From Sphingobacterium sp. ML3W (GTDB lineage: Bacteria > Bacteroidota > Bacteroidia > Sphingobacteriales > Sphingobacteriaceae), in assembly GCF_000747525.1 (NCBI RefSeq), contig NZ_CP009278.1, positions 2,790,001 to 2,854,000 on the forward strand: a DNA stretch of 64,000 bases, in the 5' to 3' direction. This document shows, one piece after another, positions 22,849 through 29,907 of the stretch. Under the pieces are notes generated by a model. It ran no database searches, had not been told where the DNA came from, and was given only the letters and a program-made list of their open reading frames with translations. The position numbers and the translations under genes were made by a program. Every line of letters starts with the position of its first letter. The first letter of the stretch is position 1.

Positions 22849-23274
22849 TTAATCGTTTGTGCCTTCCTTAGGCATTTGAAAAATTGACTTTTGTCTTTCT
22901 TGTGGGAATATTGGCCTCTGCTGTACCATATCCCCGATAGCATTATAGTATCCAACTTGACCACTATCATGATCAACAAATTTAAAACAAGCCTCTTTCA
23001 CGGCTATCGCTTTAAACTTAATATTGTCCTGAACCCCTGACAACTCATTTTTTAAGGGTTTTTGTTTAGATTTTATGTTAGACACAAAATCTTTTTTCTC
23101 TGACTCCAAGTCTTTTATTTCTATAGAAATTTCCGCATGGCGCTCTTTCATTGCCAATAATTCATCAGGACCGAATTGCTTCATATAGTTGATTTCCTCA
23201 ACTGAATCCGCGTTATCCCTTAAGAAATCTGCTCTTTCAGCAATAGGGAGATCTTCACCTAAAATTTTTCTCAT
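22849..23274 (-). CDS. Coiled-coil phage protein (141 aa)
   Basis: 141 residues. The middle (about 35-85) is a heptad-like coiled coil (ERHAEISIEIKDLESEKKDF...SKQKPLKNEL), followed by DNIKFKAIAVKEACFKFVDH and a basic, glutamine-rich tail. It lies between the Rad50-like ATPase (27 bases) and the 240-aa gene (5 bases), so it may be a partner of the ATPase. Family not named. Confidence 0.55.
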   Translation of the reverse strand: MRKILGEDLPIAERADFLRDNADSVEEINYMKQFGPDELLAMKERHAEISIEIKDLESEKKDFVSNIKSKQKPLKNELSGVQDNIKFKAIAVKEACFKFVDHDSGQVGYYNAIGDMVQQRPIFPQERQKSIFQMPKEGTND

Positions 23275-23301
23275 GATTTACTCGATTTTAATTAACTAAT
23301 T

Positions 23302-25443
23302 TTATCCTTTAAGTTTTATTTTAATATATTCTTCAAGACTTAAACTCAGGTTATTATCAATATTATACTTACCATATTCAGCCAAAAATTCATCTGAATA
23401 TTCAGGATTATCAACACTAAGTTTTGAGAATGGAGAAACTATAAGATTAATCACTTGAGCATCTGTCGTGATCAAATCTGTCACAGACTCCCTATTATCT
23501 ATAAAAATGGGAGCACTTACGCCGTAGTGACTGGATATTGTATTAATAATATCAATACCGGCATTTATTTTTTTCGCATGGTTAAGATCTCCAAACGGCA
23601 CACCATCAACCATGGTAATGCATGTAGGTTTTACTTCACCATCACCAAGATTTATATCAAAAAACTTAAACCTTACTAACTTAAAATGCTTCGCTACTAA
23701 CTCTTCGATTATTTTAGCTTTATCTCTTTCAAAAAATCCGATTAGGGTTAATCTCCTTTGAATTTCAGCTACCTCCTGACCCCATAAAATTCCTTCGCTA
23801 TTGATTTCTTCCTTACGTGCCAAAGCTTTAATTCTAACCTCACCGGACATGGATTTCCGTCTTAAGCTCTCAAGATCAGCGTTAATTAATGCTTTTTTAA
23901 CCCTAAGATCCTGTATTACTTTATTAACTGATTCATCAGTTATAACCTCAAGCTGTTTCAATTTTAATGATGAAATTTCATCACTATTTGCTCTATAAAT
24001 CTTATCCACAAATACACGCTCCTCAGTTGTTGTAATTTTCACTGATTCGAGATCTGGATCTGGCATATCTAACAATCTCGATTCTATTTCATTTTTTTCA
24101 ACAACTATTTCATCTCGTCTATCAGATAATTGCTTCTTATAGATATCATGCAAATCTGTAAGTTCTTTTATTTCAGATTCTGATTTCTCCTTTAATTCTT
24201 TTAAAGTCTTTCCTTTCTGCTCTATAGCATCTAAATCGGTATTCATAACTTTATAAAAAGAAACCCGCATTTCTTCTCGCTTCTCTTTAACTTTATTTGG
24301 ATCAGAAGGTAATTCACCACAATACTTACAGATAAATGAATTGTCATTTACATCAAATTTTTGAGAATTTTTATCATCAAACTGTTCGACTAATAAAAGT
24401 AAATCAGCGGAGATTTTTTCAACTTCCCTATTTAACAAATTAACTTTTCCTGGAGTAGATTCTGCTGAAACAATTTCAGCATCAAGCTTTGTTAATTTTA
24501 AGTTGATCTCAGATAATTCCTTATTTAAATTATCCCATTCAGATCTTGCCCCCATCAGTGCTTTTTCATAAGCCAGTTTGTGAGTATTCAAAATCGTGAG
24601 ATTCTCTAATTCCTTTTCATGAATTTGATTGATAAGATTTTTTTTAGCATCATTTTTAGCATTATCTACTGTATTACTATCCAAGATCTTATCTTCCAAC
24701 TCTTTATATTTAGTCTCATTGAATTTAATTTCAACAGACAATGCTTCTGTATCAAATTCCTCAGGAATATTATGAAGAGCCTCCTCAATACGTACCGAAA
24801 TTCTATTAATGTCTTTTTGAACCTCAGCTTTACGATTTTTGAGTTTAGATTTTAAACCATTTAGCGTAATGAGATTTATCTCATCAATAAGTTCATTATA
24901 TTTACTTTTACTTTTAGCTATATCTTCATCAGACTTTGTTCCGCAAATAGCCTCAATATACTTTCTGCGTATTTCTTGATCTAATGAATTGAAATGAAAT
25001 GGATCAGTAATCATTTTAAAAGTCTCTTCGGAAATAATACTTCCAATCTCAGATTTATACTCCCCTGCTTTTCTAACAAGATCATTTATTCTGTAGATAT
25101 TAGTGTGACCGACCAATCGATCCACACCATCTTCCGTTTTCCAATTTTCTACCTGAGAATGAAATGTTTTTAACTGTTTACCATTATTATCAAATTCACC
25201 CTCAACTGATGCAGAAGCATTTTTAATCGACACACCATCTTTGTTTAAATGCTTCTTAGTAAAATCACTGTTGTTTTCAGCATTTTTGTCCTCAAGCATA
25301 AATTTATACCCATGGATTAATGTTGTTTTCCCAGTTCCATTAGCACCGTAAACGTTTGTAATTTTTGGACCGAATTCAATTTTTCTATTCTCAAACCCCA
25401 TAAAGTTTGCGAACTGTAACCAGTTTAATGTTAATTTTTGCAT
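23302..25443 (-). CDS. Rad50/SbcC-like AAA ATPase
   Basis: 713 residues. The N-terminal ATPase half has a Walker A in VYGANGTGKTTLIHG (about 35-45). Long coiled coils follow (about 200-330 and 390-560), broken by a zinc-hook-like Cys-x2-Cys (FICKYCGELP, about 370). The C-terminal half ends with a Walker-B-like PIFIDNRESVTDL. This is the layout of Rad50/SbcC proteins that tether or process DNA ends. The acidic ending of Walker B (DNRE) is unusual. It is the first gene of the operon, 17 bases from dyad operator copy 6. Confidence 0.8.
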   Translation of the reverse strand: MQKLTLNWLQFANFMGFENRKIEFGPKITNVYGANGTGKTTLIHGYKFMLEDKNAENNSDFTKKHLNKDGVSIKNASASVEGEFDNNGKQLKTFHSQVENWKTEDGVDRLVGHTNIYRINDLVRKAGEYKSEIGSIISEETFKMITDPFHFNSLDQEIRRKYIEAICGTKSDEDIAKSKSKYNELIDEINLITLNGLKSKLKNRKAEVQKDINRISVRIEEALHNIPEEFDTEALSVEIKFNETKYKELEDKILDSNTVDNAKNDAKKNLINQIHEKELENLTILNTHKLAYEKALMGARSEWDNLNKELSEINLKLTKLDAEIVSAESTPGKVNLLNREVEKISADLLLLVEQFDDKNSQKFDVNDNSFICKYCGELPSDPNKVKEKREEMRVSFYKVMNTDLDAIEQKGKTLKELKEKSESEIKELTDLHDIYKKQLSDRRDEIVVEKNEIESRLLDMPDPDLESVKITTTEERVFVDKIYRANSDEISSLKLKQLEVITDESVNKVIQDLRVKKALINADLESLRRKSMSGEVRIKALARKEEINSEGILWGQEVAEIQRRLTLIGFFERDKAKIIEELVAKHFKLVRFKFFDINLGDGEVKPTCITMVDGVPFGDLNHAKKINAGIDIINTISSHYGVSAPIFIDNRESVTDLITTDAQVINLIVSPFSKLSVDNPEYSDEFLAEYGKYNIDNNLSLSLEEYIKIKLKG

Positions 25444-25460
25444 GCTATATATATAATAAA

Positions 25461-25478
25461 GTTTAGTATAACTAATCC
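25461..25478. promoter_or_regulatory. Dyad operator copy 6
   Basis: GTTTAGTATAACTAATCC on the plus strand; read leftward it is GGATTAGTTATACTAAAC. It ends 17 bases before the ATG of the Rad50-like gene, matching copies 1 and 2. Confidence 0.5.
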
Positions 25479-25484
25479 ATTTGT

Positions 25485-25652
25485 TTAAAAAAACTTCCTC
25501 GCCATTTTTAGAAATACAGTTCTCTCTACCCTTACTAATTCAGGTTGAACCAAAAAATAAAGAGAAACAATTTTTAATAAGGTTGAAATGACGAATAGCA
25601 TTAATCCCACCAATAATAGTGGACTGATCAATATGAAAACTACTTTTTTCAT
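25485..25652 (-). CDS. Small membrane protein (55 aa)
   Basis: From ATG 25652-25650 the product is MKKVVFILISPLLLVGLMLF then VISTLLKIVSLYFLV: a basic start and one or two membrane helices, ending in a basic tail. The frame is open further upstream (to 25700) but without coding signs. It lies between operator copy 6 and the tRNA genes and may be expressed separately. Function unknown. Confidence 0.4.
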   Translation of the reverse strand: MKKVVFILISPLLLVGLMLFVISTLLKIVSLYFLVQPELVRVERTVFLKMARKFF

Positions 25653-25716
25653 CTGGCTATAATTATTTGTTATAAAATTAGTTTTGGCTAAAAAAACCAA
25701 TCCCTTACCTTAATTG

Positions 25717-25788
25717 TGGAGATAACTGGAATCGAACCAGTCCACATGGATTTTCAGTCCACCGCTCTACCAACTGAGCTATATCTCC
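25717..25788 (-). tRNA. tRNA-Phe (GAA)
   Basis: The cloverleaf is complete on the minus strand: acceptor GGAGATA/TATCTCC, D-arm GCTCAGTTGGTAGAGC, anticodon loop CTGAAAA with anticodon GAA, T-arm ACTGGTTCGATTCCAGT, discriminator A. CCA is not encoded. Being inside the element, it is likely phage-borne. Phage tRNAs usually support codons common in phage genes. Confidence 0.9.
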
Positions 25789-25798
25789 AAATTTCCTT

Positions 25799-25860
25799 CA
25801 TAATAAACCGTGGAGAAACGGAGAGAATCCCCACGGCAGCCATTATTAACCTAAATTATG
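25799..25860. other. Nested inverted repeats between the two tRNA genes
   Basis: CATAAT at 25799-25804 is complementary to ATTATG at 25855-25860, and inside it CCGTGG pairs with CCACGG. The outline is like a degenerate tRNA or a processing hairpin in a tRNA transcript, but no T-arm is recognisable. Confidence 0.3.
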
Positions 25861-25871
25861 AAAAGAGAAAA

Positions 25872-25939
25872 AGGGCACGGAATCGAACCGCGATCTTGTG
25901 GTCTTAACAACATGTAATACCATTATACTATCCCTATTT
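25872..25939 (-). tRNA. Degenerate or unusual tRNA-like gene, identity unclear
   Basis: On the minus strand the acceptor is AATAGGG/CCCTTTT with one mismatch, the D-loop is TAATGGTAT, and the T-arm is a good CGCGGTTCGATTCCGTG. The anticodon arm is imperfect: TGTTG and CCACA enclose only six bases (TTAAGA) with a T-C mismatch, so no anticodon can be assigned with confidence. It may be a decayed tRNA or a specialised one. The end coordinates are approximate. Confidence 0.5.
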
Positions 25940-25961
25940 ATTCACCGCTCCTTACGTAGGA

Positions 25962-26258
25962 TTAATCTTCTCGAAAACGGGGAGTACTTTTAAAATATTC
26001 ATTAACATAATGAGGTGATTCAATACCTTGCTCATTTATTAATCCAACACTTTCTTTTAAAATCAGATCACTTTGATCAGAAGGATTCTCCTTCAATAAA
26101 AATGATAATGCATTTATTATTGTCACTCTAGTAACCTTAATTCCTGAAATTCTTGTTACACGATCTGCCAACATATTATATGCACCGTAGTAGCTTAAAT
26201 TCGACAAAACCCAGTTTTGCACTAGACAACGCGGTACTTTTTCAAAAGAAATGTCCAT
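25962..26258 (-). CDS. Hypothetical early phage protein (98 aa), divergent from the repressor
   Basis: 98 residues, soluble, with a helical middle (NWVLSNLSYYGAYNMLADRV...TRVTIINALSFLLKEN). It is read leftward from a promoter (TACCTTTG on the minus strand, 26338-26331) that overlaps operator-like sites, in divergent orientation to the repressor-like gene. In lambda-like switches this place belongs to the first early gene (cro/cII type). No HTH motif is evident, so its role is open. Confidence 0.55.
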   Translation of the reverse strand: MDISFEKVPRCLVQNWVLSNLSYYGAYNMLADRVTRISGIKVTRVTIINALSFLLKENPSDQSDLILKESVGLINEQGIESPHYVNEYFKSTPRFRED

Positions 26259-26276
26259 AATTTCAAATTTTAAGCT

Positions 26277-26284
26277 TACATTTG
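26277..26284 (+). promoter_or_regulatory. Candidate -7 element for the repressor-like gene
   Basis: TACATTTG matches TAnnTTTG on the plus strand, with no good -33 element. Transcription would pass through the operator-like sites at 26293-26374 to the gene at 26391. Confidence 0.35.
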
Positions 26285-26292
26285 CTCCATTA

Positions 26293-26374
26293 AATGTAAA
26301 CTATATTGTTAATCCTTTAAACTTGTTATACAAAGGTAATTGAATAGTTTACATTATCAAAACAAAAGTTTACA
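26293..26374. promoter_or_regulatory. Divergent switch region with repressor-type operators
   Basis: AATGTAAACTAT (26293-26304) and its exact reverse complement ATAGTTTACATT (26344-26355) form 12-bp arms; a third AGTTTACA lies at 26367-26374. They flank and overlap the leftward promoter, whose -33 TTTTG is at 26362-26358 and -7 TACCTTTG at 26338-26331, 19 bases apart. The layout fits autorepression plus control of the leftward gene. The binding protein is inferred to be one of the two HTH products to the right. Confidence 0.6.
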
Positions 26375-26390
26375 AAAACGCAACCACAAT

Positions 26391-26957
26391 ATGGAAAATA
26401 CTGATTATCAAATAGATAATTTTTCAAATAAAATTGCTGACAACCTAAATGTTCTAATAAATTCATTTTTTGATGGACAAGCGAAGAAATTAGCAGAAAA
26501 ATTAAATGTTTCAAAATCGACTATGTCACACCTCACCTCTGCGCATAGACTTCCAAAATTTCATGATGTTATTAAGTTATATCAGTTGGGTATATCGGCT
26601 GATTTTCTAATAGGTGGAAAAGGCCCACAATTATTATTTGGATCTGATAATCTTGAAGAGGCGCAGATTGCCTACTCTAATAGTTTTGATATTGAAATTA
26701 AAGACGACAAGATGGCTACAACGTTAAATCACAGTTCTATAGCCACATTTAAAACAATTGAAAATCATGACCTAGATGTTGGAGGAATCTATTATGTAAA
26801 AAGACAATTAGGTTCACCATTTATCGCTAGATTAACCGGACAAAATCAATGGGTCTTTGATAATTCAAACTATAAGGAATTTGAATATATGGTTAGTGAA
26901 GCCGATCAAGTTGCAAAATTAATAAAGGCAGTAAACTATCATTTCCCAACAAAATGA
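26391..26957 (+). CDS. CI-like repressor (HTH plus degenerate S24-type domain)
   Basis: 188 residues from ATG 26391; upstream codons of the open frame (from 26340) overlap the operators. The N-terminal HTH reads AKKLAEKLNVSKSTMSHLTSAHRLP (about 31-56). The C-terminal part (about 100-185: IENHDLDVGGIYYVKRQLGS...WVFDNSNY) resembles the S24/LexA peptidase-like fold of phage repressors, but I cannot place a catalytic Ser-Lys pair. It is probably the lysogeny repressor. It overlaps the next HTH gene by four bases. Confidence 0.7.
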   Translation: MENTDYQIDNFSNKIADNLNVLINSFFDGQAKKLAEKLNVSKSTMSHLTSAHRLPKFHDVIKLYQLGISADFLIGGKGPQLLFGSDNLEEAQIAYSNSFDIEIKDDKMATTLNHSSIATFKTIENHDLDVGGIYYVKRQLGSPFIARLTGQNQWVFDNSNYKEFEYMVSEADQVAKLIKAVNYHFPTK

Positions 26958-27226
26958 ATTTAAATAAAGCAAATATTTTTAAAGAAATTGGTTCTAGGCT
27001 TAGAAAAGCCCGGGAGATGAAAGACATGACAGCCACAGAAGTTGCTGCTAAAATAGGTCTTCAAAAAACGGCATTCTCGCACTTTGAAAACGGCACTAAC
27101 ATGCCAAAACTCTGGATATTTTTACAATTATGTGCAATTTATGAAGTCAATCCCTCATATATATTGTGCTTGGATGATACATCTACAATAAGTAAACAAA
27201 AAATAGAAAAACTATTTAAAATATAG
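26954..27226 (+). CDS. XRE-family HTH regulator
   Basis: 90 residues with an XRE helix-turn-helix: IGSRLRKAREMKDMTATEVA, AKIGLQKTAFSHFENGTNMP, then LWIFLQLCAIYEVNPSYILC. The four-base overlap with the repressor gene (ATGA) means coupled synthesis, so the two proteins probably act together at the divergent switch. The stop is followed immediately by the TGGGTGC repeats of the element end. Confidence 0.8.
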   Translation: MNLNKANIFKEIGSRLRKAREMKDMTATEVAAKIGLQKTAFSHFENGTNMPKLWIFLQLCAIYEVNPSYILCLDDTSTISKQKIEKLFKI

Positions 27227-27249
27227 TGGGTGCAAAACTGGGTGCAGAG
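27226..27249 (+). repeat. TGGGTGC tandem pair at the element right end
   Basis: It begins GTGGGTGCAAAACTGGGTGC and continues AGAG, two TGGGTGC units 13 bases apart. An inverted near-copy lies at 7561-7583. Possible integrase arm sites. Confidence 0.4.
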
Positions 27250-27317
27250 CTGAAACTAGAAGTATAAATTATATAGATTAAGAGTCTTTAAGAAGGTTTT
27301 TTGTTAAAAGGTTAAAG

Positions 27318-27471
27318 TCCCAGCTGGATCACAAAAAAGCTTCACAGAAATGTGAGGCTTTTTTTGTATCTTCTGGATTCGAAAGAAGCGTTGGGATGGG
27401 TTCGACCATTCTCATTGCGGATATGTGTTCGGGATATGAGCGACGTAATAAATCCCAGCTGGATTACAAAA
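27318..27471. repeat. Att-like 19-bp direct repeats
   Basis: TCCCAGCTGGATCACAAAA (27318-27336) and TCCCAGCTGGATTACAAAA (27453-27471) differ by one base and are 135 bases apart. The first is preceded by a T-arm-like GGTTAAAG. They look like the 3' end of a tRNA used as an attachment site, duplicated by more than one integration. No complete tRNA is present. Confidence 0.45.
27338..27366 (+). terminator. Intrinsic terminator
   Basis: AGCTTCACA-GAAA-TGTGAGGCT (one G-T pair) followed by a T-run, after the first att-like repeat. Confidence 0.6.
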
Positions 27472-27476
27472 TAAAA

Positions 27477-27496
27477 AGCTAATCGCAAGATTAGCT
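27477..27496. terminator. Hairpin terminator
   Basis: AGCTAATC-GCAA-GATTAGCT, a perfect 8-bp stem with flanking A- and T-runs. Confidence 0.55.
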
Positions 27497-27577
27497 TTTC
27501 TTGTTTTAAAGCCCTACAGCGGTTTTGCTGTAAGGCTCTAGTTATTTTTCTGTAAAGCTCATTTTGCTTTTGATCAA

Positions 27578-27925
27578 ATGTTAATCCCGTTTCAAAACTT
27601 CTCTCACTTCAATGTTTCCTCCTACCTGGTCAAAAATCGGATTGCCTTTTGCGATTTCTACCGCTTCATCAATGGTATCGGCTTTTATCAGAACGTATCC
27701 GCTGATAAATTCTTTGATTTCGGTGCAAGCACCATCTGTTACTACGTTGTTGGGTTTTACGGTTTTGGCACTTCCTACATTTGGTAGAAACGTGTTGCCT
27801 TTGTCAGTTAATTTGTTTTGTGAAGCAATTCCTGCTAACCAATTCATACGTTCCTGCATTTGCTCGGGCGAGGGTCTGAAATCGGAAATGTCTTTTAATC
27901 TGAAAATTAATGCAAATTCTTTCAT
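27578..27925 (-). CDS. YCII-domain (YciI-like / DGPF-type) protein
   Basis: 115 residues. MKEFALIFRLKD, a central segment with GNTFLPNVGSAKTV and VVTDGACTEIKEFISGYVLI, and DTIDEAVEIAKGNPIFDQVG match the YCII/DGPF family, small ferredoxin-like-fold proteins. In actinobacteria and Bacteroidota they are often encoded next to ECF sigma factors, as here: the sigma gene lies 72 bases upstream in the same direction. Exact reaction unknown. Confidence 0.8.
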
Positions 27926-27997
27926 TGTCTAAAAAATTTAATTGTTTCTAACAAGACAATTCCAAATGTTGTAACGTGACAAAAGAAAAAAAGGATT

Positions 27998-28858
27998 TTA
28001 AATTTTCAACAGTTTATCTGGGTCAACTACAGAAAAAATACTGGTGACTTTTCCGTCCGGGTTTAACTCAAATATCTGACAGTTTATCAAGGTTGTACCT
28101 CGGTAAAACAGTAATGCAGGTTGATGGTTGATTTCTTCGATTTTTATTTCAAGGTCTTTTTGATAGTATTCAAACACATACGTCATCAGCTTAACTGTGT
28201 CTTCAATTCCCGAAGTTAATTGAGCAATGACTTTTAATTTGCTTCCAGCGTCAGCCAAAACCCTGACCTCATCAGATAGCATTTGTTCCAAAGTTTTGAC
28301 GTCACCCTTACGGATTGTTTCCACATATTTCTCTAAATGTAATCTATCTTTTGTGGACGATGGAAGGATGTCGGGCTTCCGCAACTTCAATTTCTTTTTA
28401 GCCCTTGTGAGTAGTTGGCGGGAATTGTCTATAGAAATGGTTAATATTTCCGCTATTTCATCGTGATCGTAATCGAACGCTTCTTTTAGCAGAAACACGG
28501 CTCTTTCTTTTATATTCAAAGTGTCAAGTAAAACCAACATTGAATAGTTGAGTATCTCGTCTAATTCAATGTTGTTTTCGCCTTGATTGGTAACGATTGG
28601 TTCAGGTAATATGAATTTTTTTTGCCTTTCTCTGTCGTTTTTCTTTTTTAGATTTATAGCCTGGTTAATTACGGCTTTTATCAGATACGCATTTTGATTG
28701 GAAATTGAACTGACATCTTTTTCATTATAACGTATAAAAACATCCTGAATGATGTCTTGGCTATCGTCAATATTCCCCAAGATGTTGTAAGCATAAGGAA
28801 ATAGTTTTTTGTTAAATTGTTTCAAATCGTCCATTTTTTTGATTTTAGAGTTAGACAA
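27998..28858 (-). CDS. ECF-type RNA polymerase sigma factor with SnoaL-like C-terminus
   Basis: 286 residues (a start at MDDLKQF, residue 9, is possible). Region 2 (about 15-75) has LGNIDDSQDIIQDVFIRY; region 4 (about 110-160) has NIKERAVFLLKEAFDYDHDEIAEIL. After residue 175 a further domain (YVETIRKGDVKTLEQMLSDEV...LLFYRGTTLINCQIFELNPDGKV) looks like the SnoaL/NTF2 extension of ECF41-type sigma factors, which regulate themselves without a separate anti-sigma. The YCII gene follows in the same direction and is a probable target. Confidence 0.82.
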   Translation of the reverse strand: MSNSKIKKMDDLKQFNKKLFPYAYNILGNIDDSQDIIQDVFIRYNEKDVSSISNQNAYLIKAVINQAINLKKKNDRERQKKFILPEPIVTNQGENNIELDEILNYSMLVLLDTLNIKERAVFLLKEAFDYDHDEIAEILTISIDNSRQLLTRAKKKLKLRKPDILPSSTKDRLHLEKYVETIRKGDVKTLEQMLSDEVRVLADAGSKLKVIAQLTSGIEDTVKLMTYVFEYYQKDLEIKIEEINHQPALLFYRGTTLINCQIFELNPDGKVTSIFSVVDPDKLLKI

Positions 28859-29502
28859 TGTCGAAGATAAGAATGTGACAAGTTTTGAAAAATTCTTTCC
28901 TTTTACTGTTCTTAAACATTTACAAACAGTTATCCCTCCTTATAAAGGCGCATTCTCCCGCTTTTATAATTGTCTTTTTGTTCCTGTCCAGAATTACCTG
29001 TTCACCTGAATAGAGATAAAGTAACTCATTATTTACCTATGTTATCAATGGCTAAAGTTACTCATTTCTCCATCGTCATGCATTTCTTGATAACGATTTA
29101 ACAAAACAGTCCTAACTATATTTGAAAAACCACATTATGAAAAGTATTAAAAACTTAAGGAGGTGATTTCAATTTTTGAAGACGATGCAGAGAAATTCTT
29201 TGAAAGCGAGGTAACCGCTTGGAAGAACCCTTGATTTCAGCCTTGTCCCCCGATCATAAAGTTGATCGTACCAAAATCTGTGATGAGAACCTACTTTTAA
29301 ACTGATCTAAGCTCGTTGCGGCATAGTTCTAAATTTCAAAACTGTGAAATCGAAAATGTAATCAAATGAAAATCAATGTGATTAATATTTTTTTGTATTT
29401 TAGTAGTTGAGGAAATAACTCATACATACAAAATGCCGTTGTGATAATTTGAGATTTGATTGTAACCTGATTAAAACATAACATCTCTATAAATTGAAAA
29501 AA
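28859..29502. other. Intergenic region with small coding remnants
   Basis: No intact gene. A short broken frame near 29150-29222 (reads like IFEDDAEKFFESEVTAWKNP before a stop) looks like the remains of a decayed gene. The rest is AT-rich with no recognised signal. Confidence 0.4.
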
Positions 29503-29868
29503 ATGATAACAAAAAACGATATCCTAACTCTTGAAAACCAGCTTTACGAAGCTATGAAAAGTAGTAACTTACAAATACTCGATAAACTATTGCACAATGA
29601 TTTACTTTTCATCGTCCCAAGTGGTGAAACCATTACCAAAGAAATGGATTTAGAAACCTATCGTAATGGCAATCTAAAAATAGTTGAACTTATTCCAACA
29701 GTTGAACAGTTAAATATTATAGATGATTTAGCAGTTATTACGTTGAAAATGAAATTAAAAGGGAATTATAACAGTCAGCCATTTGAAGCCCAATATAGAT
29801 ATATTCGCTTTTGGAAAAATTTCTCCGATGGAATAAAAGTTGTAGGCGGAAGCGGTATTTCGATTTAA
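29503..29868 (+). CDS. NTF2-like / DUF4440 family protein
   Basis: 121 residues from ATG 29503, with TTG 29494 as a weaker alternative. The pattern LTLENQLYEAMKSSNLQILDKLLHNDLLFIVPSGETITK, then LIPTVEQLNIIDDLAVITLK and YRYIRFWKNFSDGIKVVGGS, is the cone-shaped NTF2/SnoaL fold of DUF4440. Members bind small hydrophobic ligands or act as isomerases; no specific role can be given. Confidence 0.75.
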   Translation: MITKNDILTLENQLYEAMKSSNLQILDKLLHNDLLFIVPSGETITKEMDLETYRNGNLKIVELIPTVEQLNIIDDLAVITLKMKLKGNYNSQPFEAQYRYIRFWKNFSDGIKVVGGSGISI

Positions 29869-29907
29869 TTCATCTTCAATAATCTGCTTACTGTTATTTT
29901 ATTGCTC

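Larger units (their letters stand above)
1..27340. mobile_element. Prophage / phage-like element (partial)
   Basis: The region carries phage-type genes in two leftward blocks and one rightward block: Tad2-like proteins, RecT, a phage replisome organizer, a DnaB helicase, a Rad50-like ATPase, YopX, PcfJ/PcfK, a DGR and divergent repressor genes. One 18-bp dyad motif recurs from 713 to 25478 and unites it. The right end is inferred near 27226-27480, where HTH genes stop, terminators cluster and att-like repeats appear; ordinary chromosomal genes start at 27578. The left end and structural genes lie outside the window, and no integrase is seen. Exact ends are inference. Confidence 0.75.
27227..27577. 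other. Element right-end junction, no gene
   Basis: This 350-base stretch holds TGGGTGC repeats, a tRNA T-arm-like GGTTAAAGTCCCA, two direct att-like repeats and two hairpin terminators. Short patches between (about 27365-27445) look like scrambled remnants. The chromosome proper begins with the YCII gene to the right. Confidence 0.5.

Noticed and set aside
25716..25907. Plus-strand frame across the tRNA genes
   Set aside because: Typical false frame over tRNA sequence.
27998..28858. Thought to be part of the phage because it adjoins the element end
   Set aside because: Terminators and att-like repeats lie between, and ECF sigma with YCII is a chromosomal gene type in this phylum.
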